This document shows positions 31,424 to 40,353 of a stretch of 42,325 nt of DNA, in pieces (the first letter of the stretch is position 1; every line of letters begins with the position of its first letter). The DNA is from Chloroflexota bacterium. GTDB taxonomy: Bacteria; Chloroflexota; Anaerolineae; UBA4142. The notes beneath the pieces were generated by a model. It made no database searches. It was given only the letters and a program-made list of their open reading frames with translations, and was not told the DNA's origin. The stretch is from positions 1-42,325 of the forward strand of contig JACQYF010000042.1 of the NCBI GenBank assembly GCA_016208315.1. Reading direction: 5' to 3'. The position numbers and the translations under genes are program-made.

Positions 31424-31867
31424 TCATTTGGGGGGCTGATTCACCAAGAGCCAATAAAAACCCAGAGTGCTCATGGCTTCCAGAAAGGCGTCGAACTCGA
31501 CCGGCTTGACCACGTAGCTGTTGACCCCCAAGTCATAGGCGGCTTTGATGTCCGGATCTTCGGAAGAAGAGGTTACTACGACCACGGGAATCGTCCGCGC
31601 CCGTTCGTCCGCTTTGATCGCGCGGAGCACTTCGAGGCCGTTCACCTTGGGCAGTTTCAAGTCGAGCAGCACCACCTTTGGGGAGTTGGCCTGCTCGCGT
31701 TCCGCATACTTGCCTCGGCAGAAGATGAAATCCAATGCTTCCGCGCCATCTTCGACCGCAAAGAGCCGGTTCGCCAGATTGCGCTTTTTGAGCGCACGGA
31801 TGGTCAATTCGGCGTCCCGCGGGTTATCCTCCACGAGCAAAATGTCCACGGCATCCAACTGATTCAT
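31424..31867 (-). CDS. Single-domain response regulator (Rcp1-like)
   Basis: A 147-residue stand-alone receiver. Motifs: [37 protein letters not shown] with the phosphorylation site, [13 protein letters not shown] and SYVVKPVEF. The type is that of Rcp1 partners of bacterial phytochromes and other kinases, with no output domain. Its ATG overlaps the kinase stop (ATGA at 31864-31867), so translation is coupled. It probably shuttles phosphate to the REC-HD-GYP protein 73 bases downstream or acts as a sink. Confidence 0.93.
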   Translation of the reverse strand: MNQLDAVDILLVEDNPRDAELTIRALKKRNLANRLFAVEDGAEALDFIFCRGKYAEREQANSPKVVLLDLKLPKVNGLEVLRAIKADERARTIPVVVVTSSSEDPDIKAAYDLGVNSYVVKPVEFDAFLEAMSTLGFYWLLVNQPPK

Positions 31868-33957
31868 GGTCGCTCTCCTTTCCGGGGAAGGGCAAAGTAA
31901 AAGGTGGCGCCTTGGTCCACGGCGCCTTCACCCCAAACACGCCCCGCATGGCGATGGACAACCCTTTGCACGATGGCCAAGCCCACACCAGTTCCTTCGA
32001 ATTCTCTCTCGCTGTGCAAGCGTTGGAATACGCCGAATAACTTGTCGGCGTACTCCATGTCGAAGCCCGCGCCGTTATCGCGCACAGAGTAGATGATTTC
32101 ACCGTCGCTTGCCGTGCTGCCCACCTCGATGACCGCCCGTTCGCGTTTGGAAGAAAACTTGAGGGCATTGGAGAGCAGATTCGTCCAAACTTGCCGGATC
32201 AAGGTCGGGTCGCCCGCGTCCGCGGGCAGCACCCCCATGTGGAGATCAATGCGCTTGCGGGTCTCGGGCGTCGTCAATTCGTCGAACACGGCGTGCGCCA
32301 AGGCCACCATGTCAATCGGAGAGGATTGCATCTCGGCGCGATTCAGTCGAGAGAAGGCGAGCAACTCGTCAATCAACTTGCCCATGCGCCGCGTCTCGTT
32401 GCGCACGACATGGCACACGCGTTTGCCTTCCATATCCAAGGATGGTTCATGGTCTTCCAAAAGGATCCGCGTGAAGCCGTCAATGGCTCGCAGGGGGGCG
32501 CGCAAATCGTGTGAGACCGAATACGAGAACGCTTCCAGTTCCTGGTTGGCGGCTTGCAGTTGCGCGGTGCGTTCGGCGACGCGCCGTTCGAGTTGTTCAT
32601 TCAGTTGACGAATTTCTTCCTCGGCGCGTTTGCGCTCGGTGATGTCAACCGAAAGGATAAAAATGCCTTCCGGCACCGGTTGAATGCTCAGTTCAAACTG
32701 ACCGACGGCGCCATCGGGATAAGTGAACTCATTCTCCATGTGATGTGGCAAACGCTCTTGCATACAACGACGAAGGACAGCAAACAGCGGGGTATATTCA
32801 ATCCCAGGGTACATTTCCGTCATGGTGTGTCCCAACAACTCAGCGGGTTGGCGATGACCCTGGGCGGCCGCGGCATCATTCACGTATATATACCGCCAGT
32901 CAAAATCAATGATCTGACAACCTTCCATCATGTGGTCGAGCGTGTGGCGGTAGCGTTCTTCGCTCGCGCGCACCGCCTCGTCAGCGCGAAATTTTGCCAA
33001 CGCCACGGCGAGATGATCCGCCAGCCGCTCCCAAAAGCCAATGTTCTCCGGTGAGAACATCGCTTTACGGTGGTCGTTGAGTTGCAAGAGTCCCAAGCGC
33101 TGCGCGCCCAAGCGAAGAGGGAGCAGGGCGACCGACTCGTAGCCCGCGCCGTTACAACGGTTGCGAGTGCGGGCCTGACGATCCGCCTCGGTGGTGGTCG
33201 CCAAGAGTTCTGTCGTCGAGTTAGACCAGAAACTTCCATGGACTGTGAAAAACGATTTTGACGGGTTAAATCGTCCGGAGATCACGTTGCCGCACATACA
33301 CTCCAGGACTGGGCTGCCTTCGTTGTCCCGGATGACTTGACCCGCATTGTTCCGCAGGCAGAGTTGATTCTCGGCCAGGACGAACTCCGGCGGAAAGCCG
33401 CGCGCTTCAAAGTATGGATAGTCGTCCCCGTCGCGTAACCGGACGCCGACGGCATCGCAGCCCGATTGTTGCTGGAAGTAGCTCGTGACCTTGCAGATCA
33501 GGTCGCGCGTGTCCGTGCTTTCACTCACCAAACGCAAGAATTCGATTGTCGTGGTTTTTTCGTTGGCCTCTTGCAACTGGTCGTTGGCGTGGCGCGCGGC
33601 CGACAGTGCCTCTCGAGCTTGCGTGGTCGTTTTCTGCAGGCGCTCGTGGGTGAAACTAAAGAGGATGCCCATGCCGATGAACACGATCACCGAATAGAGG
33701 TTCTCAGGGGATTCCACCGCGAAGGCGAGTTGCGGTGGAATAAAGAAAAAGACGACAAGCGGCGCGGAGATGATCGTGGCCGCCAGCCCGCCTGAAAAGC
33801 CGCCGATCCACGAGCTGAGAAAGACGGCGGGATAGAATAGAAACCAGACAAACGGTCGAAGCGTAGACCAAAAGATCCACTGCAGGATGCCGGCGACAAT
33901 GGGCAGCATCGCCGCCAGCATCGGACGAAGAAATCGGCTTGAGTTGACGGGTTGCAT
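31864..33957 (-). CDS. Membrane sensor histidine kinase (DUF4118-like TM, GAF, PAS, HisKA, HATPase)
   Basis: A 697-residue kinase. Three to four membrane helices at the N-terminus (about 12-105; [20 protein letters not shown]) resemble the KdpD-type DUF4118 bundle. A GAF domain (about 140-320) with three or four cysteines (CLRNN, LECMCGN), a PAS domain (about 335-450), a coiled coil, HisKA with [18 protein letters not shown] (near 505) and HATPase (about 590-695) with [18 protein letters not shown] and [13 protein letters not shown] follow. It is similar to phytochrome-type kinases that use Rcp1 partners, which fits the overlapping receiver gene. No obvious ribosome site; GGAG is 12 bases from the ATG, so the start may be a later codon. 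Confidence 0.9.
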   Translation of the reverse strand: MQPVNSSRFLRPMLAAMLPIVAGILQWIFWSTLRPFVWFLFYPAVFLSSWIGGFSGGLAATIISAPLVVFFFIPPQLAFAVESPENLYSVIVFIGMGILFSFTHERLQKTTTQAREALSAARHANDQLQEANEKTTTIEFLRLVSESTDTRDLICKVTSYFQQQSGCDAVGVRLRDGDDYPYFEARGFPPEFVLAENQLCLRNNAGQVIRDNEGSPVLECMCGNVISGRFNPSKSFFTVHGSFWSNSTTELLATTTEADRQARTRNRCNGAGYESVALLPLRLGAQRLGLLQLNDHRKAMFSPENIGFWERLADHLAVALAKFRADEAVRASEERYRHTLDHMMEGCQIIDFDWRYIYVNDAAAAQGHRQPAELLGHTMTEMYPGIEYTPLFAVLRRCMQERLPHHMENEFTYPDGAVGQFELSIQPVPEGIFILSVDITERKRAEEEIRQLNEQLERRVAERTAQLQAANQELEAFSYSVSHDLRAPLRAIDGFTRILLEDHEPSLDMEGKRVCHVVRNETRRMGKLIDELLAFSRLNRAEMQSSPIDMVALAHAVFDELTTPETRKRIDLHMGVLPADAGDPTLIRQVWTNLLSNALKFSSKRERAVIEVGSTASDGEIIYSVRDNGAGFDMEYADKLFGVFQRLHSEREFEGTGVGLAIVQRVVHRHAGRVWGEGAVDQGATFYFALPRKGERP

Positions 33958-34057
33958 CGTTCAGTTATCTCCGGTCACTGTCCACGACATCGTATCAGCA
34001 ATGTAACACGGATAAACCTGGGGCGCAATGGTAATTTTGTCTATCGCCCTCAGGTCA

Positions 34058-34627
34058 CTAGTGACTTGATGCCAAAGTCTTGCAACGAATTAGACCAGGC
34101 GTGTTGTTGAGCCAATATTGAAATTTGCGACACGACCATTTCCCTTGGAATGGATGAGCAAAGCGTTGGTTGTAATCCGATCGGCTATCCAGAATATGTT
34201 GAATCATGCCATCGCGGCAATTCCAGCTCCCGCGCACCAGATAGCGTTCACTGAACGCTTCCAACAGCGATTCCGCTTGATTCAGCCACGGGCATCCACC
34301 GGCGTGAACAAAACATGGATGCGCGGTGAGAGCTCGTGAAAGAATGCCAGTGTGTCGTCACTGGTGTGACTGGAACCGTTATCGATGATCAAATGGATGC
34401 GCTGGGCCCAGCCATACGGGTGCAACAACCGGCGCACCGCGGGGCGGATGTCCCGTACCGTGGTCTGGTGAATGCGGTCAACGTACTCTAATTCCGCAGC
34501 GGCCTGCGCCAAGCTCCGTTGCGACCAATGCGTCACGTCCCAGCCCACACCGTCCGGCGATTGACAGGCCAACTCTTCAATCGCGGCACGTTGGGCGGGG
34601 GGAAAAAATCCGTTTATTTCTTGCAGA
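34058..34627 (-). pseudogene. IS630-family transposase remnant (truncated, frameshifted)
   Basis: The DDE half of an IS630-type transposase is readable on the minus strand: ILQEINGFFPPAQRAAIEEL, then a WDVTHWSQRSLAQAAAEL stretch, HLIIDNGSSHTSDDTLAFF, VLFTPVDAR. At 34275 the frame breaks; adding one T restores the family motif RWLNQAESLLEAFSER and the C-terminal EKWSCRKFQ-like end. The N-terminal helix-turn-helix part and first catalytic Asp region are absent: the frame starts right after the right inverted repeat, with an in-frame TAA in front. The stop lies in the left inverted repeat, as usual for compact IS. Not functional. Confidence 0.85.
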
Positions 34628-34645
34628 ATTTAGGCATCAGGTCGC
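34060..34645 (-). mobile_element. Internally deleted IS630-family element with both ends
   Basis: Both ends survive. The left end GTGACTTGATGCCAAAGTCT and the complement of the right end GCGACCTGATGCCTAAATTC match well over about 27 bases. Each end abuts a TA dinucleotide (34058-34059 and 34646-34647), the usual IS630/Tc1 target duplication. At 586 bp the element is about half of full IS630 length. It could still be moved by a transposase supplied from elsewhere. Confidence 0.75.
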
Positions 34646-34741
34646 TAGTAAACCGATGGCCCTTGGTTCCATTGTAAAAGTCAGCTCTGAAACCCTGCTA
34701 CGATCAGTGGAGAGCATGTTGCAGCATCAGTTTATGACGAT

Positions 34742-34770
34742 TGTCAGACCGTTCGATTGGGCATATAATG
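34742..34770 (+). promoter_or_regulatory. Strong sigma-70-type promoter
   Basis: TTGTCA (34742-34747), a 17-base spacer and TATAAT (34765-34770). The predicted start near 34777 gives a 44-base leader to the ATG at 34821. It drives the 158-residue unknown gene and probably the 98- and 156-residue genes after it. Confidence 0.78.
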
Positions 34771-34820
34771 GAAAATGAGACGCACAAAGTGCATGGGGCT
34801 AGTCAGCGAGGGAGGGTGAA

Positions 34821-35297
34821 ATGGAAAATTCGGGTTTGCTGGACGGGCTGCTGAAATGCCAAGAGCACGATTGCCCGATGACCGAGGTCACCTTGGTGAT
34901 TCGGGTCGGGGACAATTACGAATGTGTCGTCGAAAGGGTAGATGCTCACCTGGGCGGCAAGCGGGTGAAGGACATTGTACCAGGGAAGCGGAAGACACCA
35001 CTCACGCTGGTCTTTGAAGACGGCCACACGTTACCGCTGCTCTGCCCGCACTGTGGCGGCGCGATCCACGCGGCTCCAGAGGACGAAGATCAGGTATTGG
35101 AAGAAAGTTCGGGCCTTTATCTCGTCGGGGTTGCCTACGTCGAGCCGAGCGAAGAGCCTGAGGCAATTGCTCTGGCATTCGCGTCCGATCCCGCTGCTGA
35201 TCCCGAAGATCCTGAAACCGAGATCGAAGAGTTGGTGCTGCACCTCGATAGTGCGCGGCGATTGACCTGCCCCGACGAACGGGAAGAGCAACGATAG
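34821..35297 (+). CDS. Unknown acidic protein with a CPHC motif
   Basis: A 158-residue, acidic protein I cannot assign. The N-terminal half has MTEVTLVIRVGDNYECVVERV and a CPHCGG knuckle (about 74-79); with C13 and C18 this could form a zinc site. The C-terminal third is rich in Glu, Asp and Pro. ATG 34821 has GGGAGGG 4 bases upstream. A strong promoter lies upstream and the 98-residue gene follows 48 bases after the stop. Confidence 0.75.
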   Translation: MENSGLLDGLLKCQEHDCPMTEVTLVIRVGDNYECVVERVDAHLGGKRVKDIVPGKRKTPLTLVFEDGHTLPLLCPHCGGAIHAAPEDEDQVLEESSGLYLVGVAYVEPSEEPEAIALAFASDPAADPEDPETEIEELVLHLDSARRLTCPDEREEQR

Positions 35298-35345
35298 CTG
35301 CATAGCCTCAAGTGGCAACCTGCAGACACTGAAAGGAACACTCGG

Positions 35346-35642
35346 ATGTCCAAGAAGAAAACACTGACCGGCAAAAACCAAATTTGGATCGAGGCGCAGA
35401 AAAAGTACAAGTTGTCGGACGCGCACGTCCGGATGGCGAAAGAACTCGGGATGAATCCCAAGAAATTCGGTGGGCTGGCGAATGCCAGGCAAGAACCCTG
35501 GAAAGCACCTCTACCCCAGTTCATCAAGGAACTCTATTCCCGCGGATTTGGGAAGACACGCCCGGATGAACAAAAGCGTAATGAGTCGGTCAAGCCAAAA
35601 GAACCGCGCGCGAAAGAAGCACCCATGAGCCAGGATGTGTAG
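35346..35642 (+). CDS. Small conserved-looking protein of unknown function
   Basis: A 98-residue basic protein. Features: IWIEAQKKYKLSDAHVRMAK, LGMNPKKFGGLANARQEPW and KAPLPQFIKELYSRGFGK. I recall similar stand-alone proteins that stop near such a segment, usually just before a TPR-like gene as here; no function is known to me. The last 25 residues are low-complexity and charged. AAGGA lies 8 bases before the ATG. Its TAG stop directly touches the ATG of the next gene. Confidence 0.75.
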   Translation: MSKKKTLTGKNQIWIEAQKKYKLSDAHVRMAKELGMNPKKFGGLANARQEPWKAPLPQFIKELYSRGFGKTRPDEQKRNESVKPKEPRAKEAPMSQDV

Positions 35643-36113
35643 ATGTATCCATTTCCCAAAGAGCCGAAGAAAATCCAGGAGCGCATTCGACGCTACGAAC
35701 GCGGGCTGCGCCAAGAGGCCGAGCAGTTTGGGGGCATTGACGATGGTGCTGGGAAACGCTACCTGCTCGCGCCGCTCTATCTGGTGCTGGGCGACCTCGC
35801 GGGCGCGGTACGATCCTTTGAGTGGTTCGCGCAGACGTTTCCAGATGATGCGGGCGAACCGTTTCACTCGTTGTGCTGGACCCTCGCCTTGTATCGTTCC
35901 GGGAACATTCCGAAAGCCACACAGAAATTGCGGCACACCATGCTCACCAACCTCTATTTGATCCCCCACTTGCTCGGCGAAGAGCAACCGGTACTGGATA
36001 TCTGGCACGGTTCCAATGTTGCGATGAAGGATTATCTCCAATACTTGCCGCCGGAGGGTGATGAGCACAAAGAAAGAAGAAACACGGCTCAAGCGCTTGG
36101 AGCAGTTGATTGA
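35643..36113 (+). CDS. TPR-like protein, probably shortened at the C-terminus
   Basis: A 156-residue protein starting immediately after the stop of the 98-residue gene (TAGATG). It has helical repeat character: GKRYLLAPLYLVLGDLAGAV, SFEWFAQTFPDDAGEP, LALYRSGNIPKATQKLRHTM and LYLIPHLLGEEQPVLDIWHG. From about residue 137 (after LQYLPPEG) the sequence becomes a charged tail unlike the rest. Relatives that I recall continue much longer, so a deletion junction near 36055 is likely. Coupled translation with the preceding gene suggests a joint function. Confidence 0.7.
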   Translation: MYPFPKEPKKIQERIRRYERGLRQEAEQFGGIDDGAGKRYLLAPLYLVLGDLAGAVRSFEWFAQTFPDDAGEPFHSLCWTLALYRSGNIPKATQKLRHTMLTNLYLIPHLLGEEQPVLDIWHGSNVAMKDYLQYLPPEGDEHKERRNTAQALGAVD

Positions 36114-36171
36114 CGATTCGGCGCATGGGCGTACCATGCCACCTCTGACCCGGCGAACCAAAGCAGAATAA
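36061..36171 (+). CDS. 36-residue frame, resembles the C-terminal tail of YdeI/OmdA proteins
   Basis: ATG 36061 has GGAGG just upstream (inside the previous gene's end). The product begins STKKEETRLKRLEQLIDDSA and continues GRTMPPLTRRTKAE. The KxETRxxRxxxxIxxxAxG pattern recalls the C-terminal helix of YdeI/OmpD-associated proteins. Because it is out of frame with the TPR gene that overlaps it, it may be a decayed 3' end joined here by deletion, or a true small gene. Confidence 0.4.
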   Translation: MSTKKEETRLKRLEQLIDDSAHGRTMPPLTRRTKAE

Positions 36172-36185
36172 TGTTGGGAGACGAC

Positions 36186-36293
36186 ATGGCCGCACAACCG
36201 AAGCGCGAGGGCAAACCCGATCCCAAGCAGAGCCAGCAACGCGTTGCCCTCACACTCCTTCCATATACGTCACTGGCAGGACGAGCGCGGTAG
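36186..36293 (+). CDS. 35-residue frame of doubtful coding status
   Basis: ATG 36186 follows GGGAG at 6 bases and reads a Lys/Pro/Gln-rich start (AAQPKREGKPDPKQSQQRV), then runs antisense into the true 3' end of the hydrolase gene. The first 20 residues look like a normal small-gene start; the rest probably crosses a junction. Confidence 0.3.
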   Translation: MAAQPKREGKPDPKQSQQRVALTLLPYTSLAGRAR

Positions 36294-37935
36294 GGTGGGC
36301 GGCATCGTGATAGATGACCTGATCCGCGCTCGCCATCCGCGTCCCCGTCGCCAGCGGTTCGCCGGTCCCGAGATTCCGCATCTAGCGCGGATGCGCTCCG
36401 CTCGCCACTTGCAGACGGATGGCATGCCCGCGCTCGAACCGCTGGCCGGTCGCCCACAGGTCCACGTGGATTAACAGGCTTCCATCCGGCTGACGCTCCC
36501 CGCGACCGGGCGCTACTCGGAACAGCCCCTCGCAAATATTGATCGAGCGACCGTCGGGATGCGCATCGCACAGCCGCCCGACGAAATCCGTATGCGTCAA
36601 GCTGGAGCCGACAAACAGCTCTAGCATGACCGGCCCGATCACTTCCACCTCGCGCTCAAGCGGAGCCGTGGTGTAGCAGACGACATCGGCGCGGGCCTCC
36701 AGGCGGCGATTATCCTGCGGGCCCATCGGCGCAAACAGGGCCAGGTTGCCCGTGGCCGGCGTCGGATCGGCCGGATCGTAGCGATAGCGGTCAGGCGGTG
36801 AACCGGGCGCGGGCCGCGCCATACCCAATTTTCGATCACCCTGCAGATAGAACCGCGTGGACCGGACGGCGGAGGTCGGCCACTCGTCAAACTCCCGCCA
36901 CTGGCCGCCGCGCGCGCCCATCACAAATACCCGCACGGGCTTGGCCCTGAGCTTCCTCCGCTCGCCCTTCAGACACGCGTCGAACCAATCCAAGCCCAGG
37001 CGCACGCTGTCAATGGCCGCCTGGGGTCCGTGCGGATAGGGACCGACGGTAAGATACGGCGTCTGACCTGCTGCCCGGAGGGCCCGATAATCGTCCAGCG
37101 CGCCGCGGGAGCAAAAGTCATACCAGCCCGTGATGATATGCGCGGAGGCAGTGACCTGAGCAATACGTTCGCGGTGATCCACCGCCCGCCAATACGCGGG
37201 ATCGGGCGGTCCATGCGCGAGCCAGTCTCGATAATACGCAATCGCGTGCCCAGTGGCGCTGGCATCTGCCTCGCAGAGCGGAAGGTGGTTGAGCGCGCGG
37301 TTGAGCACGCGGCCCAACACGTTGGGACTGCTCTGGAGCAGCAGCGATAAGGTATTCGCGGACGGGCGATTGGCCAAGTCCATCGCAGTGGCGTACAGCA
37401 GCGGAAAATCGCCGGGCACGTCGTCGGGAAAGAGGAGCGGAGAAAAGCTGGAGCCAGTAATCGTGGGCACAATCGCCTTGAGGGCGGAGGGCGCGTCCAC
37501 CGCGACCGCCCACTGGACGTGGCCCAAATAGCTGGCCCCCCACATGCCCACGTTGCCGTCAAACCATGACTGTTGCGCGATCCAATCGAGCGTCGCTCGC
37601 CCATCCTGCTGCTCAGTGGTGCAGGGCGCGAACTCGCCGCCCGAATCGAACCGGCCGCGGGTCGTCTGCATCAGAAAGTGATAGCCGCGCTCGGCAAACA
37701 ACGGCGCGAAAAACAAATCGAGCAGACCCGGCCGGTCGCTGCGCGACCAGCGGCCGCCATAGTACGGCGAGCGTGACAGGATCGTCGGAAAGCGGCCCTC
37801 CCCGCGCGGATAATAGTGATCTGTGTGAAGCTCCACACCATCCGCCATTTGGACGCGCGCGTTCCGTTCGATGCCGACCTTGAACTGCGCGGGCCTAAGG
37901 CCCAACTTGCGCCCAATGAATCCCAGACCGAGCAT
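36250..37935 (-). pseudogene. CocE/NonD family alpha/beta hydrolase interrupted by an amber stop
   Basis: The frame runs from ATG 37935 (GGAGGAGGAG just upstream) for 517 codons to TAG at 36382-36384, then continues in the same phase for 43 codons to TGA at 36250. Domains: alpha/beta hydrolase with the nucleophile in GMWGASYLGHVQW, acid region in SRGALDDYRAL and histidine in VGPYPHG; then the C-terminal jelly-roll (x-Pro dipeptidyl-peptidase C) starting about 340. The codons after TAG read RNLGTGEPLATGTRMASADQ and VIYHDAAHPTALVLPV, the expected family ending, so TAG and the next codon replace residues normally near FAR. The enzyme lacks its last beta strands. It could fold poorly, or be a recent nonsense mutation or sequencing error. 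Confidence 0.85.
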
Positions 37936-37990
37936 GGCTCCTCCTCCTTCTTGGCGTGCGATGATCCAGCTCTATTTTTTCGCGCTGTAC

Positions 37991-38330
37991 TCACAAGGCA
38001 AACTGGATATAGGTCTTCTCCAACTTGCTCACTTTGATTGCCGGTAACGCGTTGGACAAAACGCTTATCCGTGCTAGAATATGTTCGAGACCATCCCACT
38101 TCTCCAGCACCAGCCGCCGCGTCCGACTGCGAAGCGTCCCCATACTGCTTGATCTCCTTCTCCTTCAGCACGCGGAACGTTTCCCCTGGGAAATCGTCAC
38201 CGTACACGTCTTTGGGGTCGACGCGAAGCGTGTAGCGCAGTTCGTCGCGGGTGAGACCGTAGAGGCGCGCATAGTATGCGTCTGGTTCTGCGCGGAGATG
38301 AGCCGCCGCGCTGTCATTTCTTGCTGCCGG
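37991..38330 (-). pseudogene. C-terminal fragment of an Eco57I/PglX-like adenine methylase (defence-type), frameshifted
   Basis: On the minus strand AEPDAYYARLYGLTRDELRY and VDPKDVYGDDFPGETFRVLK-EKEIKQYG are readable, then after a one-base frame change near 38136 RTRRLVLEKWDGLEHILAR to a TGA at 37991. This is the characteristic end of large Eco57I-type DNA methylases found in restriction and BREX/DISARM-like loci. The catalytic part is missing completely. Together with the helicase fragment to its right it marks a former defence locus. Confidence 0.72.
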
Positions 38331-38340
38331 GCGGCCATTT

Positions 38341-38506
38341 TTTCATCCTTCATCCTTTTTCAAACATCTCATCCCACTTCTCCAACATCGGTCACCGACT
38401 CCAATACTCCAAAAACTGTGAAGACTTGCGGCTTTTCTGACATCAGAAGTTGATGGAGCAGGTCATCACCTACTCCATCATTCGGCTTGGATTGAGTGGG
38501 TTTCAA
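38341..38506. other. Spacer without recognisable gene
   Basis: AT-richer than the surroundings, with no convincing reading frame. It lies between two truncated genes and may hold further deletion joints. Confidence 0.4.
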
Positions 38507-38925
38507 TCACCAAGTGCAACTGTCCACAAAATAGGGACCGTCATGATAATAATTGGAGTTTGCACCACTCCCTGTGCCATTCTTGACGCCGATTGTGCTG
38601 ATGGCACTGGGATTAAAGCCGTCTTGAATGTAAGTCCCGTCACCTACTTGACCTACGTTCAATGCAACCTGTATCCAACCAATCTTGTCTAGATTCTGCC
38701 AGATTCCATAGTTGCTCCTGGTAGGACTGGCATCATCCTTTACAAATACCTGAGCCCCATTGAACCTATTGGTGGGTCCCATGGCTTCTGCTTTTGGAAC
38801 ATACACCCAGCAGGTGATGGTCTTGCCCTCGAAGGAGCGAGGTTTGTCCAATTCAAATAATGCCTCACCTTTGCTGCTTTGCGGGTCCTGACCGCCCAGA
38901 TGCGTATCCAGCAATAACGAGCAGA
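38507..38925 (-). pseudogene. C-terminal carbohydrate-binding-module fragment of a secreted glycoside hydrolase
   Basis: The frame reads DTHLGGQDPQSSKGEALFEL, FEGKTITCWVYVPKAEAMG, NRFNGAQVFVKDDAS, then IGWIQVALNVGQVGDGTYIQ and HDGPYFVDSCTW to the stop. This beta-sandwich pattern is that of modules found at the end of mannanases and similar enzymes. The catalytic part is absent: upstream the DNA changes to helicase coding in a different frame near 38908-38925. No start codon or ribosome site of its own is credible. Confidence 0.6.
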
Positions 38926-40005
38926 GGGTTCTTGGGTAATCTCGAATGTACTCTCGATCCAAATTGAAAGAGGGTCTCGTACAAAGCTGGTATAGTCGCG
39001 GGGTGCTCGGAGACTCGAATCAGCAATTCGTTCACTCAGCTTCTTCTGAAAGACGGGGTTGGTCAATTCCGTTTCGGGCGTCGCCCGGCGGAGAGTCTCA
39101 CCGATCACGTTTTCCGGTTTGACTTCAGACCCAAACAATTGAGTAGCAACTTCAGCGACTTGGCGGCGCTGTTCGTCGTATGCGCCAATACTGGCCAGCG
39201 TGGCTGAGGTTCCGACGCATTGAAGTTTATCCGTCGCCAGAGCGTCGCGCACGCGACGCACTAGAAGCGCCACGTCGGCGCCCTGTCGCCCGCGATAGGT
39301 GTGCAGTTCGTCCAGTACCAGAAAGCGCAGGCCGCGGGCCGCTTGGACCAATTGACGCTCACTGACGCGGGTGAGGATCAGTTCGAGCATCACATAGTTG
39401 GTGAGGATAATGTCGGGGGGACTCGCGATGATCTGGTTGCGCTGGTCGTCGTTTTCCTGCCCGGTGTACTTGGCGAAGGTGACCGGGCCTTTGCCATCGG
39501 GGTAGCCGTGCTTGATGAATTTCTCCAACTCTCCGTACTGGCTATTTGCCAAAGCATTCATCGGGTAGACGACAATTGCTTGCACGCCGCGTCCTGACCC
39601 GCGCTGGAGAATGTGGTTCACGATTGGCACAATGTATGCCAGACTTTTGCCAGAGCCGGTGCCTGTGGTCAACACATAGTTGTTACCCGTTTGAGCCGCG
39701 CAAATTGCATCGGACTGGTGGCGATGCAAGCGGAGCGGTTTCCCCGTCCAATCCTGTTCGGTTTTGCCAACTCGGAAAATCTTGCCGCATTCGGGATGCA
39801 GAATTCCTTGCCGCACCAAATCGTCAATCCAGTCCCCCGGTTCAAAAGAGGGATTGAGCTGAATCAACGGCTCGGGCCACAGGATACCCGCATCCAGACT
39901 TGCGTCAACGTACTCTTTGATCCGCGGATCGCGGATGTGAATAAAGCTGCGGATGTACGCTTGGTAGTCATGGACGAGATGATTCCGAAAGTCGAAGATG
40001 TCCAT
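38926..40005 (-). pseudogene. 5' fragment of a large DEAD/DEAH-box helicase
   Basis: About 360 residues from ATG 40005 match the start of very large DEAD/DEAH helicases of defence loci: DIFDFRNHLVHDYQAYIRSF, IQLNPSFEPGDWIDDLV, Walker A in TTGTGSGKSLAYIVPIV, NALANSQYGELEKFI, the DEAD-type box VLDELHTYRGRQGADVALL and motif III VGTSATLASIG. It then runs out near FVRDPLSIWIESTFEITQEP and continues out of frame through a carbohydrate-binding module to a stop at 38740. The second RecA domain and C-terminal DUF1998-type region are missing, so it cannot work as a helicase. The start has its own promoter and leader with a terminator. Confidence 0.8.
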
Positions 40006-40179
40006 TGAGAAACCTCAATGCCCACGGGCTGGCAAAGGTTGCGGGATTTTAACCCAGGAAAAACAAATGCCCGCCCAAGTTATGCACCTGAGCGGGCAAC
40101 ATTTGCTCTAACCATCGGTGCCCGCGACGGCACCTTGGAAGCAGTCCCTTCATCGCGCCAAGAATTGGAAATATCAGTT
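40006..40179 (-). promoter_or_regulatory. Structured leader with terminator before the helicase fragment
   Basis: About 174 bases lie between the predicted transcription start and the ATG. In order: GAAG-GGACTG-CTTC hairpin, a strong hairpin GGTGCC-GTCGCG-GGCACC flanked by CCA and TGG, then a bulged terminator (40057-40105). The layout (promoter, two small hairpins, terminator, gene) parallels the leader of the SWIM gene. No known class recognised. Confidence 0.5.
40057..40105 (-). terminator. Leader terminator upstream of the helicase fragment
   Basis: Minus-strand RNA: CAAAUG, a 3-base bulge, CCCGCUCAGGU, loop GCAUA, ACUUGGGCGGG, CAUUUG, then UUUUU. Seventeen pairs include two wobbles that exist only on the minus strand. 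The U-run confirms direction toward the helicase gene. Confidence 0.75.
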
Positions 40180-40185
40180 ACTCTG

Positions 40186-40213
40186 ATTATACCACGCTTG
40201 CCCATTTTAGCAA
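40186..40213 (-). promoter_or_regulatory. Promoter for the helicase leader
   Basis: TTGCTA (40208-40213), 16 bases, then TGG-TATAAT (TATAAT at 40186-40191), an extended -10. The start is predicted near 40179. Confidence 0.68.
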
Positions 40214-40273
40214 TATCGTAGGCGTCCCCGATTCCCTCTGGGTTTTCGCGCGGGCCGATTCTTGGCCCCCCCG

Positions 40274-40303
40274 TTTACTTCAGCGACCGTAACGCGTTAT
40301 AAT
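40274..40303 (+). promoter_or_regulatory. Promoter for the DUF1905 gene
   Basis: TTTACT (40274-40279), an 18-base spacer and TATAAT (40298-40303). The start would be near 40310, 44 bases before ATG 40354. Confidence 0.6.
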
Positions 40304-40353
40304 ATACACTTGGCAGCGGGTAACGCAAGCTGTTAGGCATTGAAAGACTACCA

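Noticed and set aside
36382..36384. TAG as a sense codon (pyrrolysine-type recoding) in the CocE gene
   Set aside because: Genes ending at 50, 3181 and 5490 use TAG as an ordinary stop, no downstream recoding element is seen, and the gene is in a region full of decay.
38740..38925. Helicase coding continuing to the stop at 38740
   Set aside because: Beyond about 38925 the translation has no helicase character, while the other phase gives a clear carbohydrate-binding module, so the helicase frame there is accidental.
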